A stretch of 24,385 nucleotides of DNA from Actinomycetes bacterium (GTDB lineage Bacteria > Actinomycetota > Thermoleophilia > Solirubrobacterales > JACPNS01). A program made the position numbers and the translations under genes. The DNA lies in contig JAEYBE010000030.1 in the NCBI GenBank assembly GCA_023404495.1, positions 1 through 24,385 of the forward strand, given 5' to 3'. Within the stretch, counting starts at the first letter, position 1, and each line of letters begins with the position of its first letter. Shown piece after piece: positions 12,579 to 22,994 of the stretch. The notes under the pieces are model-generated. The model was not told where the DNA came from and did not search any database. It worked only from the letters and a program-made list of their open reading frames with translations.

Positions 12579-14746
12579 ATGCACCTATTTAGCCGCTCAG
12601 CAGGACGCCGGACCAAGTGGATCATCTTGGCTGGCTGGACAGCCATTTTCGTCGCGCTTGCCCCGCACGCGCTCGACTTCAACAGCGCGCAGAACAACCG
12701 CGACGCCAACTACCTGCCGGCCTCGGCCGAGTCGCTCGATGCGATTCACTTGGAGGAGAAGGCCTTTGGCGACGAGCTGCTGACCGGGCTCCTCGTCTAC
12801 CAGAACAACTCAGGCCTGACCGCTGCCGATCGCGCCGCGGTGCTTGCCGGCGCAAAGAGCCTTGACGCACGGCCGATCAACGGTCAGTACGGCGAGGCGC
12901 TGCCGCTCTTCTTCAAGGACAAGGACACGGCGGCGATCTACTTCCAGATGCGCGCCCATGGCGAGAAGGAGCTGCTCTTCGGCGCGGCCGACCGGATGCA
13001 GCAGATCGCCGACCAGGCGCCGGCCGGGGTTACGACGCGGCTTACCGGTCAGGCCGGGTTCTTCAATGATCAGGCGGAAATCTTCGACCAGGTCGACGGC
13101 AGGCTGCTGATCGGAACGGTCCTGCTGATCTCGCTGCTGCTCCTGTTGATCTACCGCAGTCCATTCCTATGGCTGCTGCCGCTGGCGAGCGTCGGGTTTG
13201 CCGAGGTCACTTCGCGTGGCCTTGGCACCCTGCTCTCCGAGGCCGGCATGACGATCACGTCGCAGGCGGCGGCGTTGATGACGGTGCTGGTCTTCGGCGT
13301 CGGAACCGACTACGCCCTGCTGATCATCGCCCGCTATCGCGACGAGCTTCGCCGCACCGAGGATCGACACGAGGCGATGACCGCTGCGCTCGATCGCACC
13401 GGACCAACGATCTTTGCTTCCGGGGCGACCGTGATCGCCGCGCTGCTGTGCATGACGCTGGCCGACGTCAACGCGACCAGTGGCGCGGGGCCGATAGGCG
13501 CGATGGGGATCGCGATCGCGATGCTGGCGATGCTGACGCTGCTGCCAGCACTCTTGCTCGTGGTCGGACGGGTTGCCTTCTGGCCGTCAGTGCCGATCGC
13601 CGGGACCGCAAGCGATGAGGTCCAGATCGGCTTCTGGTCTCGTCTCTCTGATCGCATCGCGCGCAGGCCGGCCGTGATCGCTGTTTCGATTTTCGCCGTG
13701 ATGGCGGTGATGGCGCTCGGACTCACTCAGCGCCCGGGCGGACTTGATCTTGCGGGGGCATTCCACAAGCCGGTCGATTCGGTCGAGGGCATGAAGCAGC
13801 TGGAGCGGGCGCTTCCGCCTGGTGCGACCGGCCCGATGACCGTTCTGGTCGGCGACTCCGCGCAGGTACCGGTGGCGATCAAGACGCTCAAGGACTCCGG
13901 GGACGTCGCTTCGGTCGGGCTCGTCCAAGAGGGCGATGGCGCGACGCGCATTGAGGCGACGCTCAAATACAGCCCTTACAGCGATCAGGCGATGGAGGCT
14001 GTCGCCCGAGTGCGCTCTGAGCTGGGCGGTTCCGCGCTCGTGTCCGGGGCAACGGCCGTGGAGGCCGACAGCAGGCACTTCGCGGCCGAGGACAACAAGC
14101 TGATCATGCCGCTGGTGCTGATCGTTGTGCTTGCGATTCTGCTGATCCTGCTGCGGTCGATCGTCGCGCCACTCGTCTTGATGGTGACGGTGGTCACGTC
14201 GTTTCTGGCCGTCATGGGCGCCAGCTACTGGGCTTTTGAACACATCTTCGGCTACGGGGGCGTCGATGAGTACGTGCCGATCTTCGTCTTCATCTTCCTG
14301 GTCGCGCTCGGGGTCGACTACAACATATTCCTGATGGCACGCGTGCGCGAGGAAGCGGCGCGCTTTGGCGCACGCGAAGGCATGCGGCGCGGTCTGATTG
14401 TCACTGGGGGAGTCATCACCTCGGCTGGTCTGGTGCTCGCGGGCACGTTCTTCGTGCTGGCGGCTATGCCGATCACGGTGCTGACAGAGATCGGTTTTGC
14501 GATCGGCGTCGGAGTTCTCTTCGATGCGCTGATTGTGCGGACGGCGCTGGTGCCGGCGCTCGGCTTCCTGCTCGGAGAGAGGATGTGGTGGCCGTCGGCC
14601 CTGGCGCAGGGGGCGACTCAGGCCGAACAGATTGAAGTACCGCGTGAGCAGACTCCGGCGGTTTCGAAGCTGCCGGCGCCCGGCGACGGAGCGGTGAGGA
14701 TCGAAACCGAACCGCCCGAGTGGCGCCACGCGCGCGGCAGCTCGCG

Positions 14747-14756
<10 letters not shown>
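12579..14756 (+). CDS. MMPL/RND-family membrane transporter
   Basis: 725 aa. Two-fold repeat: an N-terminal membrane helix (about 14-32), an external porter domain (about 35-170), then a bundle of five helices (about 175-330); a second helix (about 365-382), a second external domain, and a second bundle (about 510-665). Proton-relay aspartates occur in both halves: VFGVGTDYALLI (near residue 244) and VALGVDYNIFLM (near 580), the hallmark of MMPL proteins, which export lipids or drugs using the proton gradient. The C-terminal 60 residues are a polar cytoplasmic tail. No lipid-biosynthesis genes are adjacent, so the cargo is unknown. Length is shorter than mycobacterial MmpL3 and similar to the compact actinobacterial members. 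No ribosome-binding site or TANNNT is visible just before the ATG. Confidence 0.93.
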
Positions 14757-16768
<2,012 letters not shown>

Positions 16769-16775
16769 GGCGTGG

Positions 16776-16781
16776 ACGCTA
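16776..16781 (-). promoter_or_regulatory. -10 element for leaderless start at 16768
   Basis: TAGCGT on the minus strand, 7 nt before ATG 16768; no Shine-Dalgarno sequence. Confidence 0.4.
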
Positions 16782-16791
16782 TCGCGGCGGC

Positions 16792-16797
16792 TAATGT
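16792..16797 (+). promoter_or_regulatory. -10 element for start at 16805
   Basis: TAATGT, 7 nt before ATG 16805. A GGAG lies between but is only 3 nt from the ATG, so the start is probably leaderless. This and the opposing TAGCGT share a 36-bp divergent region. Confidence 0.45.
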
Positions 16798-16804
16798 GGA
16801 GCCC

Positions 16805-17230
16805 ATGCAAGCGGAGAAGCGTGGATTGAATGCGCAGCAGTGGTGCGCGGTCAGCGGTTGCATTGCACTGATGGTCTGGAGCATCCCAGGGTTGATCGTC
16901 AATCCCGACTTCGGCATCGGCGCGCAGGCGACATCCGAATTGGTGCTTGGCGTCGATATGAATGGCTGGCACGCGGTGTCGGGCTTCCTGGTGGCTATTC
17001 CGGTGCTGCTGGTGCTTGGCAACGCTGAACTATTGCCCTGGGTCCAAGCGGCTGCCGCCGCGGCGATCTGGGGAACGGCGTTCTGGTCGCTCGCGACGGA
17101 GTATCCGTTCGGGGGACTGTTCTATTTCCCCAATCCAGTCGGGGATGTCGTGCTGCATTTGGCGACCGGGTCGCTCTTTGCCGCCGGGGCCTACCTGGGG
17201 CTGCGCTCGCAGCGCGCGCCGGCGAGCTGA
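16805..17230 (+). CDS. Small four-helix membrane protein (DUF4383-like)
   Basis: 141 aa from ATG 16805. Four hydrophobic segments: about 13-32, 53-73, 79-97 and 112-133. The conserved-looking piece is VLGVDMNGWHAVSGFLVAIP, similar in spirit to the N-x-x-H-x-x-x-G motif in DUF4383 proteins, plus FGGLFYFPNPVGDVVLHLATG. No transport or enzyme motif is visible, so no function is proposed. The open frame extends far upstream through the antisense of the DUF255 gene, but that part is a shadow. Its stop directly abuts the stop of the convergent ArsR gene. Confidence 0.75.
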   Translation: MQAEKRGLNAQQWCAVSGCIALMVWSIPGLIVNPDFGIGAQATSELVLGVDMNGWHAVSGFLVAIPVLLVLGNAELLPWVQAAAAAAIWGTAFWSLATEYPFGGLFYFPNPVGDVVLHLATGSLFAAGAYLGLRSQRAPAS

Positions 17231-17560
17231 TCAGCGCAGCGCGGGCGCCGGCCCTGGAGCTGGCGCGAGAACTGCATCAAGCAGTCCGGGAAAGCGCGCG
17301 TCGAACTCTTCCCGGCGCAGCGTCACGAGGCGCTTGGTGCCGAAGATCTCCGTGTGGGTGATCCCGGCCTCGCGCAGCGTCTTGAAATGGTGCGAACGCG
17401 TTGCCTTGCTGACGCAGACATCAATCGAGCCACAGGAGCAGGCGACCGGCGAGTTGGCGAGCTCGCGCACGATCTGCAGCCGGGTCTCGTCCGCGAGCGC
17501 CTGCAGGGCCGACTCGAGCGATACGTCGGCGAGGTCTGGTTGCTCCACAACGCTTGCCAT
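17231..17560 (-). CDS. ArsR-family transcriptional regulator
   Basis: 109 aa. Winged helix-turn-helix: ALQALADETRLQIVRELAN (helix 1-2), VSKATRSHHFKTLREAGI (recognition helix, the SHHFKxLREAG signature of the family), and the wing FGTKRLVTLRREEFDARFPGLL. Residues 40-49 contain ACSCGSIDVC, three cysteines close to the recognition helix that could make the protein respond to a metal or redox signal; however, this stretch also occurs in non-metal ArsR members as CGxxDLxVSK, so sensing is not established. ArsR proteins normally repress their own promoter, and two palindromes cover it here. The start lies 6 nt after TAGAAT, with no ribosome-binding site. Confidence 0.9.
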   Translation of the reverse strand: MASVVEQPDLADVSLESALQALADETRLQIVRELANSPVACSCGSIDVCVSKATRSHHFKTLREAGITHTEIFGTKRLVTLRREEFDARFPGLLDAVLAPAPGPAPALR

Positions 17561-17562
17561 GT

Positions 17563-17578
17563 CCGCATTCTAATGCGG
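17563..17578. promoter_or_regulatory. Palindromic operator over the -10 of the arsR-type gene
   Basis: CCGCATTCTAATGCGG, a perfect 7-2-7 inverted repeat. It covers the minus-strand -10 TAGAAT (17572-17567) and ends 3 bp before ATG 17560, a position suited to autorepression. Confidence 0.6.
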
Positions 17579-17596
17579 GTTCGACGCCTGTCGAAC
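17579..17596. promoter_or_regulatory. Second palindrome over the -35 of the arsR-type gene
   Basis: GTTCGACGCCTGTCGAAC, a perfect 7-4-7 inverted repeat next to the first one. Its TTCGAC (minus strand) is at 17 bp from the TAGAAT. It overlaps the acyl-CoA synthetase stop codon, so it could alternatively serve transcript termination, although no T-run follows. Confidence 0.45.
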
Positions 17597-19101
17597 TACT
17601 GCGAACCTGCTGGCGGCCCGGCACGCCGCAGCTCGGCGCGGCGGATCTTGCCGCTTGCCGTCTTGGGGAGCTCGTCGGCGAACTCGATCAGCCGCGGGTA
17701 CTTGTAGGGGGCGGTGACGCCCTTGACGTGGTTCTGGAGCTCGGCCACAAGCTCGGGAGAGCCGGCGACGCCGTCCTTGAGCACCAAAACCGCCCGGACG
17801 ATCTGCCCGCGCTCGGGGTCGGGAGCGCCGACTGCCGCGGCTTCCGCGACCGCAGGATGGGAGATCAGCGCGCTCTCGACTTCAAACGGCCCGATCCGGT
17901 AGCCGGCCGATGAGATGATGTCGTCGTTGCGCGAGTCGAACCAGAGGTAGTCGTCTTCGTCCTGGCTCACCAGATCACCCGTGTGCCACCAGCGGCGGCC
18001 ATCGGCGTCGGCCCGCAGTTCCGGGGCCTCAAGCTCCCCGGGACGGCCATAGCCGGCAAAAAAAGTCGGGACCGTTGAAGGATCCACCAGCAGCTCGCCG
18101 TCTTCGATGCGGATCTCGATCCCCGGCATCGGACGTCCCATCGAGCCTGGTTTGATCTGATCGCCGGGCCTGACAGCCGTGATCGCGCCGGTCTCGGTCT
18201 GGCCGTAGCCGTCGTGGATGTCGACGCCCAGGCCTTCGCGCCAGTTCTTGAAGATCTCGGCGTTCAGCGCCTCGCCGGCAGATACGCACTGGCGCAGCGA
18301 GTCGATCTTCGAGAGCTCCATTCGGCGTGCGATCACGCGGTATTCGGTCGGGGCCATGCAGAGCACGTTCACGTTCTCGGCCGCGATCGTCGCCATGCGC
18401 TCCTCCGGGTCAAAGCGAACGTCGTGCAGGACCGCGGCGGCGCCGCAGAGCCAGGGGGTGAGGAAAACGTTGCGGGCGGACTTGCTCCAGCCGCTGGCCG
18501 CCGTGCACCAGGCGACCTCCCCGGGTCGCGCGTCAAACCAGTATTCGGCCTGTAGCTTCTGGCCCGGCAGACAGCCGTGGGTGTGGACCACCGGCTTGGG
18601 CTCGCCAGTTGTTCCAGACGTGAAGATCATCAGGGCTGGGTCCGACGGTTGCGCGTGGAAAGCCAGCGCTGGCGGGACGCCATCAAGGGTGTCGTCCGGG
18701 ATCAGGATCGTCTCCCCACTCCAGCCAGAGGCCTCAAGCTCCGCACGGTTGCGCTCGTCGCAGACGACGAGCTTGGGCGCGGCGCTCTCGATCCTCAGCG
18801 CGAGGTCCTTGGCGCGAAGCATCTCGTTGCAGGGGAGTACCACGGCGCCCATCCGCCAGCAGGCGAGCATCGAGAAGACCCACTGCGGACGATTCCCGAC
18901 GAGTGTCAGCACTACGTCTCCTTGCCGCACTCCGCGCGCGGCGAACGCGCCGGAATAGGCGGCTGAGCGCTCCACTACGTCCGCGAAGCTGAACTCGCGA
19001 CGCGAACCGTCGCGCGCCAACTCGATCAGCGCCAATCCCGGCGGACGGGCCGCGAGCTCGTCAACGATCTGCGGAAAGCTTGTGAAACGCGGTGCGCTCA
19101 T
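17596..19101 (-). CDS. Acyl-CoA synthetase (AMP-forming)
   Basis: 501 aa. Adenylate-forming enzyme: P-loop-like IFTSGTTGEPKPVVHTHG (159-176), GYGQTETG (298-305), TGD (374-376), SAGYRIGPFEVE (398-409) and catalytic lysine K485 in KTASGKIRR. The enzyme activates a carboxylic acid to acyl-AMP and then to its CoA thioester. The WCTAASGWSKSARNVFLTPWLCGAAAVLHD region and the overall length resemble medium-chain (ACSM-like) synthetases, so a medium-chain or aromatic acid is the most likely substrate (inference). It starts 10 bp after the glycosyltransferase stop; TAGCCT lies 7 nt before the ATG and overlaps that stop codon, so it may have its own promoter. Confidence 0.93.
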   Translation of the reverse strand: MSAPRFTSFPQIVDELAARPPGLALIELARDGSRREFSFADVVERSAAYSGAFAARGVRQGDVVLTLVGNRPQWVFSMLACWRMGAVVLPCNEMLRAKDLALRIESAAPKLVVCDERNRAELEASGWSGETILIPDDTLDGVPPALAFHAQPSDPALMIFTSGTTGEPKPVVHTHGCLPGQKLQAEYWFDARPGEVAWCTAASGWSKSARNVFLTPWLCGAAAVLHDVRFDPEERMATIAAENVNVLCMAPTEYRVIARRMELSKIDSLRQCVSAGEALNAEIFKNWREGLGVDIHDGYGQTETGAITAVRPGDQIKPGSMGRPMPGIEIRIEDGELLVDPSTVPTFFAGYGRPGELEAPELRADADGRRWWHTGDLVSQDEDDYLWFDSRNDDIISSAGYRIGPFEVESALISHPAVAEAAAVGAPDPERGQIVRAVLVLKDGVAGSPELVAELQNHVKGVTAPYKYPRLIEFADELPKTASGKIRRAELRRAGPPAGSQ

Positions 19102-19108
19102 CGCTGCG

Positions 19109-19114
19109 AGGCTA
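19109..19114 (-). promoter_or_regulatory. -10 element for start at 19101
   Basis: TAGCCT on the minus strand, 7 nt before ATG 19101, overlapping the stop codon of the upstream glycosyltransferase gene. Confidence 0.35.
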
Positions 19115-20281
19115 ACGCGCGGGCCGCTTCGGCCAAAGCCTGCGCAGCATGGAACGCCACCGTGGCCGACCTGCGATCTCGGCGCGCAATGCCGCCGACT
19201 TCTTGCTCTCCTCGCGGTAGGCCGCCATCGCCTCTTCGTAGCGCGCGGTCATCTCGATGTCACGGTCGATCAACCAGCGGGTGTACTCGTCGATCACGGC
19301 ACGTTCAGTGGCGGCGAGGCGTTCTTCGATCCCCGCGTCGATCTCGGTCGGCGCCGGCGAGCGACCCTCAGGGTTTGTGATCGGTTGCAGCGACCGCGGC
19401 GGATCGTCGATCGTCGGCAGTTCTGACCGTTGCCGCTGGAGGCGGTCGAGCACGGTTTCGGGCGGCTCCGAGGGCCCAATCGAGCTGAGGACAGGTGACC
19501 ACTTCGCTTCCCAGAGGCGCTCGAATCGCGAGCCGAGAAAGTGGCGAATGTGCGGTCCCGACAACAGCGTCGGCGCCGAGTTCATCGAGCCGGTTTGATG
19601 ACGCCCACAGACACGCGGGTCGACCAGAACGCTCCTACCGCGCGCCCAGATTCCGGCGAACGAATCCGCCTCGACGCTGATCGCCGGGAACGTGCGCTCC
19701 TCAAACCCGCCGATCGCCTCCCAGGCTTCACGTCGCCAGAGCGAGATCGCTGAGCTGACTTCGTGGACCGCATAGGGCGCCGTCGCGAGCCGGCCCGGGA
19801 TCTGATCGGATGTCAAGCGCAGCCCGCCATCGGAGAATCTCAGCCATCCGGCGTTGATGTCGCTGCGCTGATCGCCGAACTCCTCCAGCCACGGGCCGAC
19901 GACCGCCGCGGTCGGTTCGGCCTGCAATGTCGAGAGCAGTCCGGCGGCGACGCCGGGGATCAGCTCTGCGTCCTCGTGCATCAACAACACGTACTCGCCC
20001 CGCGCCGCGGTGAAGCCGAGTTGCCAAGCGACGGCGGTCCCGGTGTTGACCGGCGATTCGATGATCCGCGCGCCGGAAGTCCCGTTCTCGATCAGATCCC
20101 GAACCTCCGGCGAAACGGCATTCAGAACCAAGATCGTTTCGCTCCGGGGCAGCTCATCGATGCTCGCCGAAATCGACTCAAGACAAGCGCGAGCGAGATC
20201 CGGGGCGTGCGTGAACATCACCACAATCGAAAGCTCGGGCGCGGAGGCGTTTTCGCAGCTCGGGAGCGGGATCGCCGGCAT
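19112..20281 (-). CDS. Family 2 glycosyltransferase
   Basis: 389 aa. GT-A fold: LSIVVMFTHAPDLARACLES (18-36), VLNAVSPEV, the VNTGTAVAWQLGFTAARGEYVLLM block and a DxD-like metal site HEDAE (102-106), followed by VGPWLEE and the SLWRREAWEAIGGFEE acceptor-side motif typical of GT2 enzymes. Residues about 325-375 form a charged coiled-coil-like helix that ends in a basic tail (RWRSMLRRLWPKRPAR), suggesting membrane association. It transfers a sugar to an unknown acceptor, probably cell-envelope glycan. It diverges from the oxidoreductase/epimerase pair with 18 bp between starts, which suggests one sugar-related locus. TAGGAT lies 6 nt before the ATG. Confidence 0.88.
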   Translation of the reverse strand: MPAIPLPSCENASAPELSIVVMFTHAPDLARACLESISASIDELPRSETILVLNAVSPEVRDLIENGTSGARIIESPVNTGTAVAWQLGFTAARGEYVLLMHEDAELIPGVAAGLLSTLQAEPTAAVVGPWLEEFGDQRSDINAGWLRFSDGGLRLTSDQIPGRLATAPYAVHEVSSAISLWRREAWEAIGGFEERTFPAISVEADSFAGIWARGRSVLVDPRVCGRHQTGSMNSAPTLLSGPHIRHFLGSRFERLWEAKWSPVLSSIGPSEPPETVLDRLQRQRSELPTIDDPPRSLQPITNPEGRSPAPTEIDAGIEERLAATERAVIDEYTRWLIDRDIEMTARYEEAMAAYREESKKSAALRAEIAGRPRWRSMLRRLWPKRPAR

Positions 20282-20287
20282 CGGGCA

Positions 20288-20297
20288 ATCCTAGGCT
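20288..20297. promoter_or_regulatory. Shared divergent -10 region
   Basis: ATCCTAGGCT. On the minus strand it gives TAGGAT, 6 nt before the glycosyltransferase ATG; on the plus strand it gives TAGGCT, 2 nt before GTG 20300. Two back-to-back -10 elements appear to overlap on the CCTAGG palindrome. Confidence 0.35.
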
Positions 20298-20299
20298 CA

Positions 20300-21259
20300 G
20301 TGCTTCCTAAGCTTCATTGCATCGCTCGATCAAGCGCAACCACTACGCACCGACCAGTCGTTGGTCTCGTCGGCGTCGGCCGGTGGGGGCGCCACATCCT
20401 GCGCGACCTTGTCTCGCTCGACTGCGAGGTTCATGCAGTGGCTCGCAGCGATCAATCGATTGCCAGCGCCCGCGAATTTGGCGCGTCCGGGATCGTGCCC
20501 AGCGTCTCGGAGCTGCCTCGTCTGGACGCAGCGGTTGCCGCCCCGATCGTCACACGTCACGCCGAGGTGATCGAACAACTCGCCGATCGCACTGACGGCC
20601 CGATCTACAGCGAGAAGCCCCTGACGGCAGATGTCGCGGAGGCAGAGCGGCTGGTCCAAGCGCTCCCGGACCGGCTGTTCGTGATGGACAAATGGCGCTA
20701 CCACGCGGGGGTGCTTGAGCTTGCGCGACTCGCAAAATCCGGCGAGCTCGGGGAGCTCGAGGGGATCGCGACACGGCGGGTCTCGACGCGCAATCCGCAC
20801 CCGGATGTCAACACGATTTGGACCCATGCACCGCACGATCTGTCGATCGCACTGGAAGTACTCGGTGAGATCCCCTACGTCAGCCGCGCGGTTGGTGAGT
20901 ACCAGTCCGGACAACTACGCGGCGTCACGGCGATCCTCGGCGAGCGGCCGTGGGTCACGCTCGAGGTGTCGGACAACGCTCCGGATCATCGACGCGAACT
21001 GCGCGTGATCGGCAGCGAGGCGGCGGCGATCCTCGACGGCGGTTGGAGCGAGCAGATCACGGTGCGACGCCACGGCAGCGACGACGTGGTCATCGACACC
21101 CCGGGCGAGCTGCCGCTCCTGGCCGAGCTCCGCGCGTTCGTCGCGCACGTCCGTGGCGGCGACCCGCCGAAGTCCTCGGCCGCCGAGGGCCTGGCGATCG
21201 TGCGCAGCGTGCAGGCGATCATCGACGCCGCGACAGATCGGCGGAAGGTCCCGGCGTGA
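20300..21259 (+). CDS. Gfo/Idh/MocA-family NAD(P)-dependent oxidoreductase
   Basis: 319 aa from GTG 20300, the only start-like codon upstream of the Rossmann fold in frame; the open frame further upstream is antisense to the glycosyltransferase. The cofactor loop is VVGLVGVGRWGRHIL (GxGxxG at 25-30). The catalytic EKP motif is SEKPLT (E105-K106-P107), followed by HPDVNTIWTHAPHDLSIALE with histidines in the substrate pocket. These enzymes oxidise or reduce sugars and sugar nucleotides. It overlaps the next gene by 4 nt (GTGA), so the two are translationally coupled, and the pair with the divergent glycosyltransferase suggests synthesis of a modified envelope sugar. The plus-strand -10 candidate is only 2 nt from the GTG, so the exact start is uncertain. 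Confidence 0.85.
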   Translation: MLPKLHCIARSSATTTHRPVVGLVGVGRWGRHILRDLVSLDCEVHAVARSDQSIASAREFGASGIVPSVSELPRLDAAVAAPIVTRHAEVIEQLADRTDGPIYSEKPLTADVAEAERLVQALPDRLFVMDKWRYHAGVLELARLAKSGELGELEGIATRRVSTRNPHPDVNTIWTHAPHDLSIALEVLGEIPYVSRAVGEYQSGQLRGVTAILGERPWVTLEVSDNAPDHRRELRVIGSEAAAILDGGWSEQITVRRHGSDDVVIDTPGELPLLAELRAFVAHVRGGDPPKSSAAEGLAIVRSVQAIIDAATDRRKVPA

Positions 21260-21792
21260 GCGCCCCATCGCTCCCCGACGGCGTTGAGCTCTTTGAGCTA
21301 CAAGCGCACCGCGACGATCGAGGCGTGTTCACCGAGCTCTTCCGGGCAGAGTGGGGGAGCTCCGTCGAGCCGATCCAATGGAACGCTGTGCACTCGAACG
21401 CCGGGGTTCTGAGGGGCGTCCATGTGCACCTGAAACACGCCGACTACTTGACGATGGCCGCCGGGCACATGACGCTCGGCCTATGTGACCTGCGTCCGGA
21501 AAGCCCGACGCATATGGCCGCGACGACGCTTGAGCTTTCGACGGCCGAACCGAAGGCGATCGCGATCCCGCCTGGAGTCGCCCACGGCTTCTACTTCGTC
21601 GAGCCGAGCATTCACGTCTACGCGGTCAGCCACTACTGGGACCTGCGCGATGAGCTCGGCTGTCGCTGGGATGACCCGGCGCTGGGAATCCCTTGGGCCC
21701 ACGCAGACGCACAGATCTCCACGCGCGACGCTGATCTACCGCCCCTCGCCAGCCTGATCGACCAGCTGGCAGCAGCAAACTACGCCCAATAA
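21256..21792 (+). CDS. dTDP-4-dehydrorhamnose 3,5-epimerase-like cupin
   Basis: 178 aa from GTG 21256, coupled by a GTGA overlap. RmlC family features: HRDDRGVFTELFR (18-30), QWNAVHSNAGVLRGVHVHL with RGxH and probable catalytic H56, the cupin strand PPGVAHGFYFVEP (H110), and the C-terminal RDELGCRWDDPALGIPW. RmlC isomerises dTDP-4-keto-6-deoxyglucose at C3 and C5; relatives such as WxcM act on other 4-keto sugars. Because the other rml genes are not adjacent and its partner is a Gfo/Idh/MocA oxidoreductase, the exact sugar is unknown. A strong palindrome follows the stop. Confidence 0.88.
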   Translation: MSAPSLPDGVELFELQAHRDDRGVFTELFRAEWGSSVEPIQWNAVHSNAGVLRGVHVHLKHADYLTMAAGHMTLGLCDLRPESPTHMAATTLELSTAEPKAIAIPPGVAHGFYFVEPSIHVYAVSHYWDLRDELGCRWDDPALGIPWAHADAQISTRDADLPPLASLIDQLAAANYAQ

Positions 21793-21801
21793 CCGCAAGT
21801 T

Positions 21802-21834
21802 CCCAACCTTTGGCACCAGGTGCCAAAGGTTGGG
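21802..21834. repeat. Perfect 16-bp inverted repeat between convergent genes
   Basis: CCCAACCTTTGGCACC, one A, and the exact reverse complement. An outer arm AACCGC (21791-21796) / GCGGTT (21840-21845) extends it. It lies between the epimerase stop and the ferredoxin stop and could end transcription from both sides, but no T-run follows on either strand. It may be a dispersed REP-like element. Confidence 0.7.
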
Positions 21835-21843
21835 TGGGCGCGG

Positions 21844-22074
21844 TTACTCGTAGAGCTTGACTACTTCGACGGTGCCTGCCGGCGCTGCGTCAACGCAGAG
21901 GTTGCAGAGCACGCACTCGTCGAGGTTCTTGGTGACGATCTCCACGGAGCCGTCAGCGGCCTGCGCGAAGATGTCGACCGGGCAGGCATCAACCAGCTTG
22001 GCCGCGACTTCGGCGTCGGACTTGATCGAGTCATCGACCTTGACGTCGATGAACAGGTTCTCGGCGACGGTCAT
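21844..22074 (-). CDS. Ferredoxin with a single 4Fe-4S cluster
   Basis: 76 aa. The fold is a 2[4Fe-4S] ferredoxin with one site lost. Remaining ligands are C54, C57 and C60 (ECVLCNLC) plus C31 in ACPVDIF, which together form one complete cluster in the usual cross-over arrangement. The cysteine expected before the second proline is alanine (A64 in VDAAP), and there is no N-terminal CxxCxxC, so the other cluster is absent. Such proteins pass single electrons at low potential. It is the last gene of a leftward operon, overlapping the CoA-ligase alpha gene by 4 nt (ATGA), so it is probably made together with the ligase. Its partner oxidoreductase is likely encoded upstream, to the right of the window. 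Confidence 0.85.
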   Translation of the reverse strand: MTVAENLFIDVKVDDSIKSDAEVAAKLVDACPVDIFAQAADGSVEIVTKNLDECVLCNLCVDAAPAGTVEVVKLYE

Positions 22075-22994
22075 GCGGACACCTCCTGGCCGATCAGTGA
22101 TTTCACAAGGTCCGGGATTTCGGCGATCTCCTCGGCGACAGCGATTCCGGCCTCCTTGAGGCGGGCGATCTTCTCGGTCGCCGTGTCGGCCTTGCCTTCG
22201 ACGATCGTTCCGGCGTGGCCGAAGCTCATGCCGGGCATCTCGTCCATGAACTTGCCGGCCATGAACGCGACGATCGGCAGGCGGGAGTTGTTGGTCGTCA
22301 CGTACTCAGCGAGCTCGGCCTCCATACGGCCACCGGGCTCGGTGTAGATGACGATCGCCTGCGTCTGCTCGTCGGCCTCAAACAGCGGCATCAGCTCGGT
22401 GTAGGTCGAGCCGATGATCGCGTCGCCGCCGATCGAGACGGCGGTCGACTGGCCGAGGCCGGCGGCGGTCAGGGTGGAGGAGATCTCGGTGGTCATACCG
22501 CCGGAGCGCGACATCACGCCGATCGATCCGGGTGTGTAGGCCTTGGCGGCGTCCTTGGCAGGACCGCCGATTCCGCCCATCTTGATGACGTCCGGGACGA
22601 TCGCGCCGAGGCAGTTCGGGCCGATGATGCGCGCGCCCTTCTCGCCCGCGTACTCGACCATCTGCGCGACGTCCTGGCGCGGGATGCGCTCGGTGACGAT
22701 CACGATGATCTTGATGTCGTTGGCCAGAGCCTCCATCACGGCGTCCTTGGTGAACGCCGGGGGCACGGTCACAACCGAGCCGTCGATCGGCCCGCCGTGG
22801 TGCTTTACGGCCTGCTCGACGGTGTCGAACACCGGTACGCCGTGCACTTCGCGTCCCAGGCGCCCGGGGGTGACGCCGCCGACGACCTTGGCGCCCTTTC
22901 CGTACTCAAGACATTCCTTGGTGAGGTTGACGGCCTCGCGACCGGTGATGCCCTGGACGATGAAGGTTGTGTCTTCGCTCAGGAGGATGCTCAT
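22071..22994 (-). CDS. sucD: Succinyl-CoA ligase-like alpha subunit (ADP-forming carboxylate-CoA ligase)
   Basis: 307 aa, normal for SucD. CoA-binding Rossmann domain: TTFIVQGITGREAV (9-22) and VVGGVTPGRLG (37-47). Then GPNCLGAIVPDV (125-136) and MSRSGGMTTE, and the phosphohistidine H260 in MSFGHAGTIVEG. The enzyme makes an acyl-CoA from a carboxylate, ATP and CoA through a phosphohistidine intermediate, or the reverse. GPNCLG has Leu where most succinyl-CoA ligases have Pro (GPNCPG); the Leu form is typical of ADP-forming acyl-CoA synthetases, so the substrate may not be succinate. It overlaps both neighbours by 4 nt. The symbol is given by family only. Confidence 0.85.
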   Translation of the reverse strand: MSILLSEDTTFIVQGITGREAVNLTKECLEYGKGAKVVGGVTPGRLGREVHGVPVFDTVEQAVKHHGGPIDGSVVTVPPAFTKDAVMEALANDIKIIVIVTERIPRQDVAQMVEYAGEKGARIIGPNCLGAIVPDVIKMGGIGGPAKDAAKAYTPGSIGVMSRSGGMTTEISSTLTAAGLGQSTAVSIGGDAIIGSTYTELMPLFEADEQTQAIVIYTEPGGRMEAELAEYVTTNNSRLPIVAFMAGKFMDEMPGMSFGHAGTIVEGKADTATEKIARLKEAGIAVAEEIAEIPDLVKSLIGQEVSA

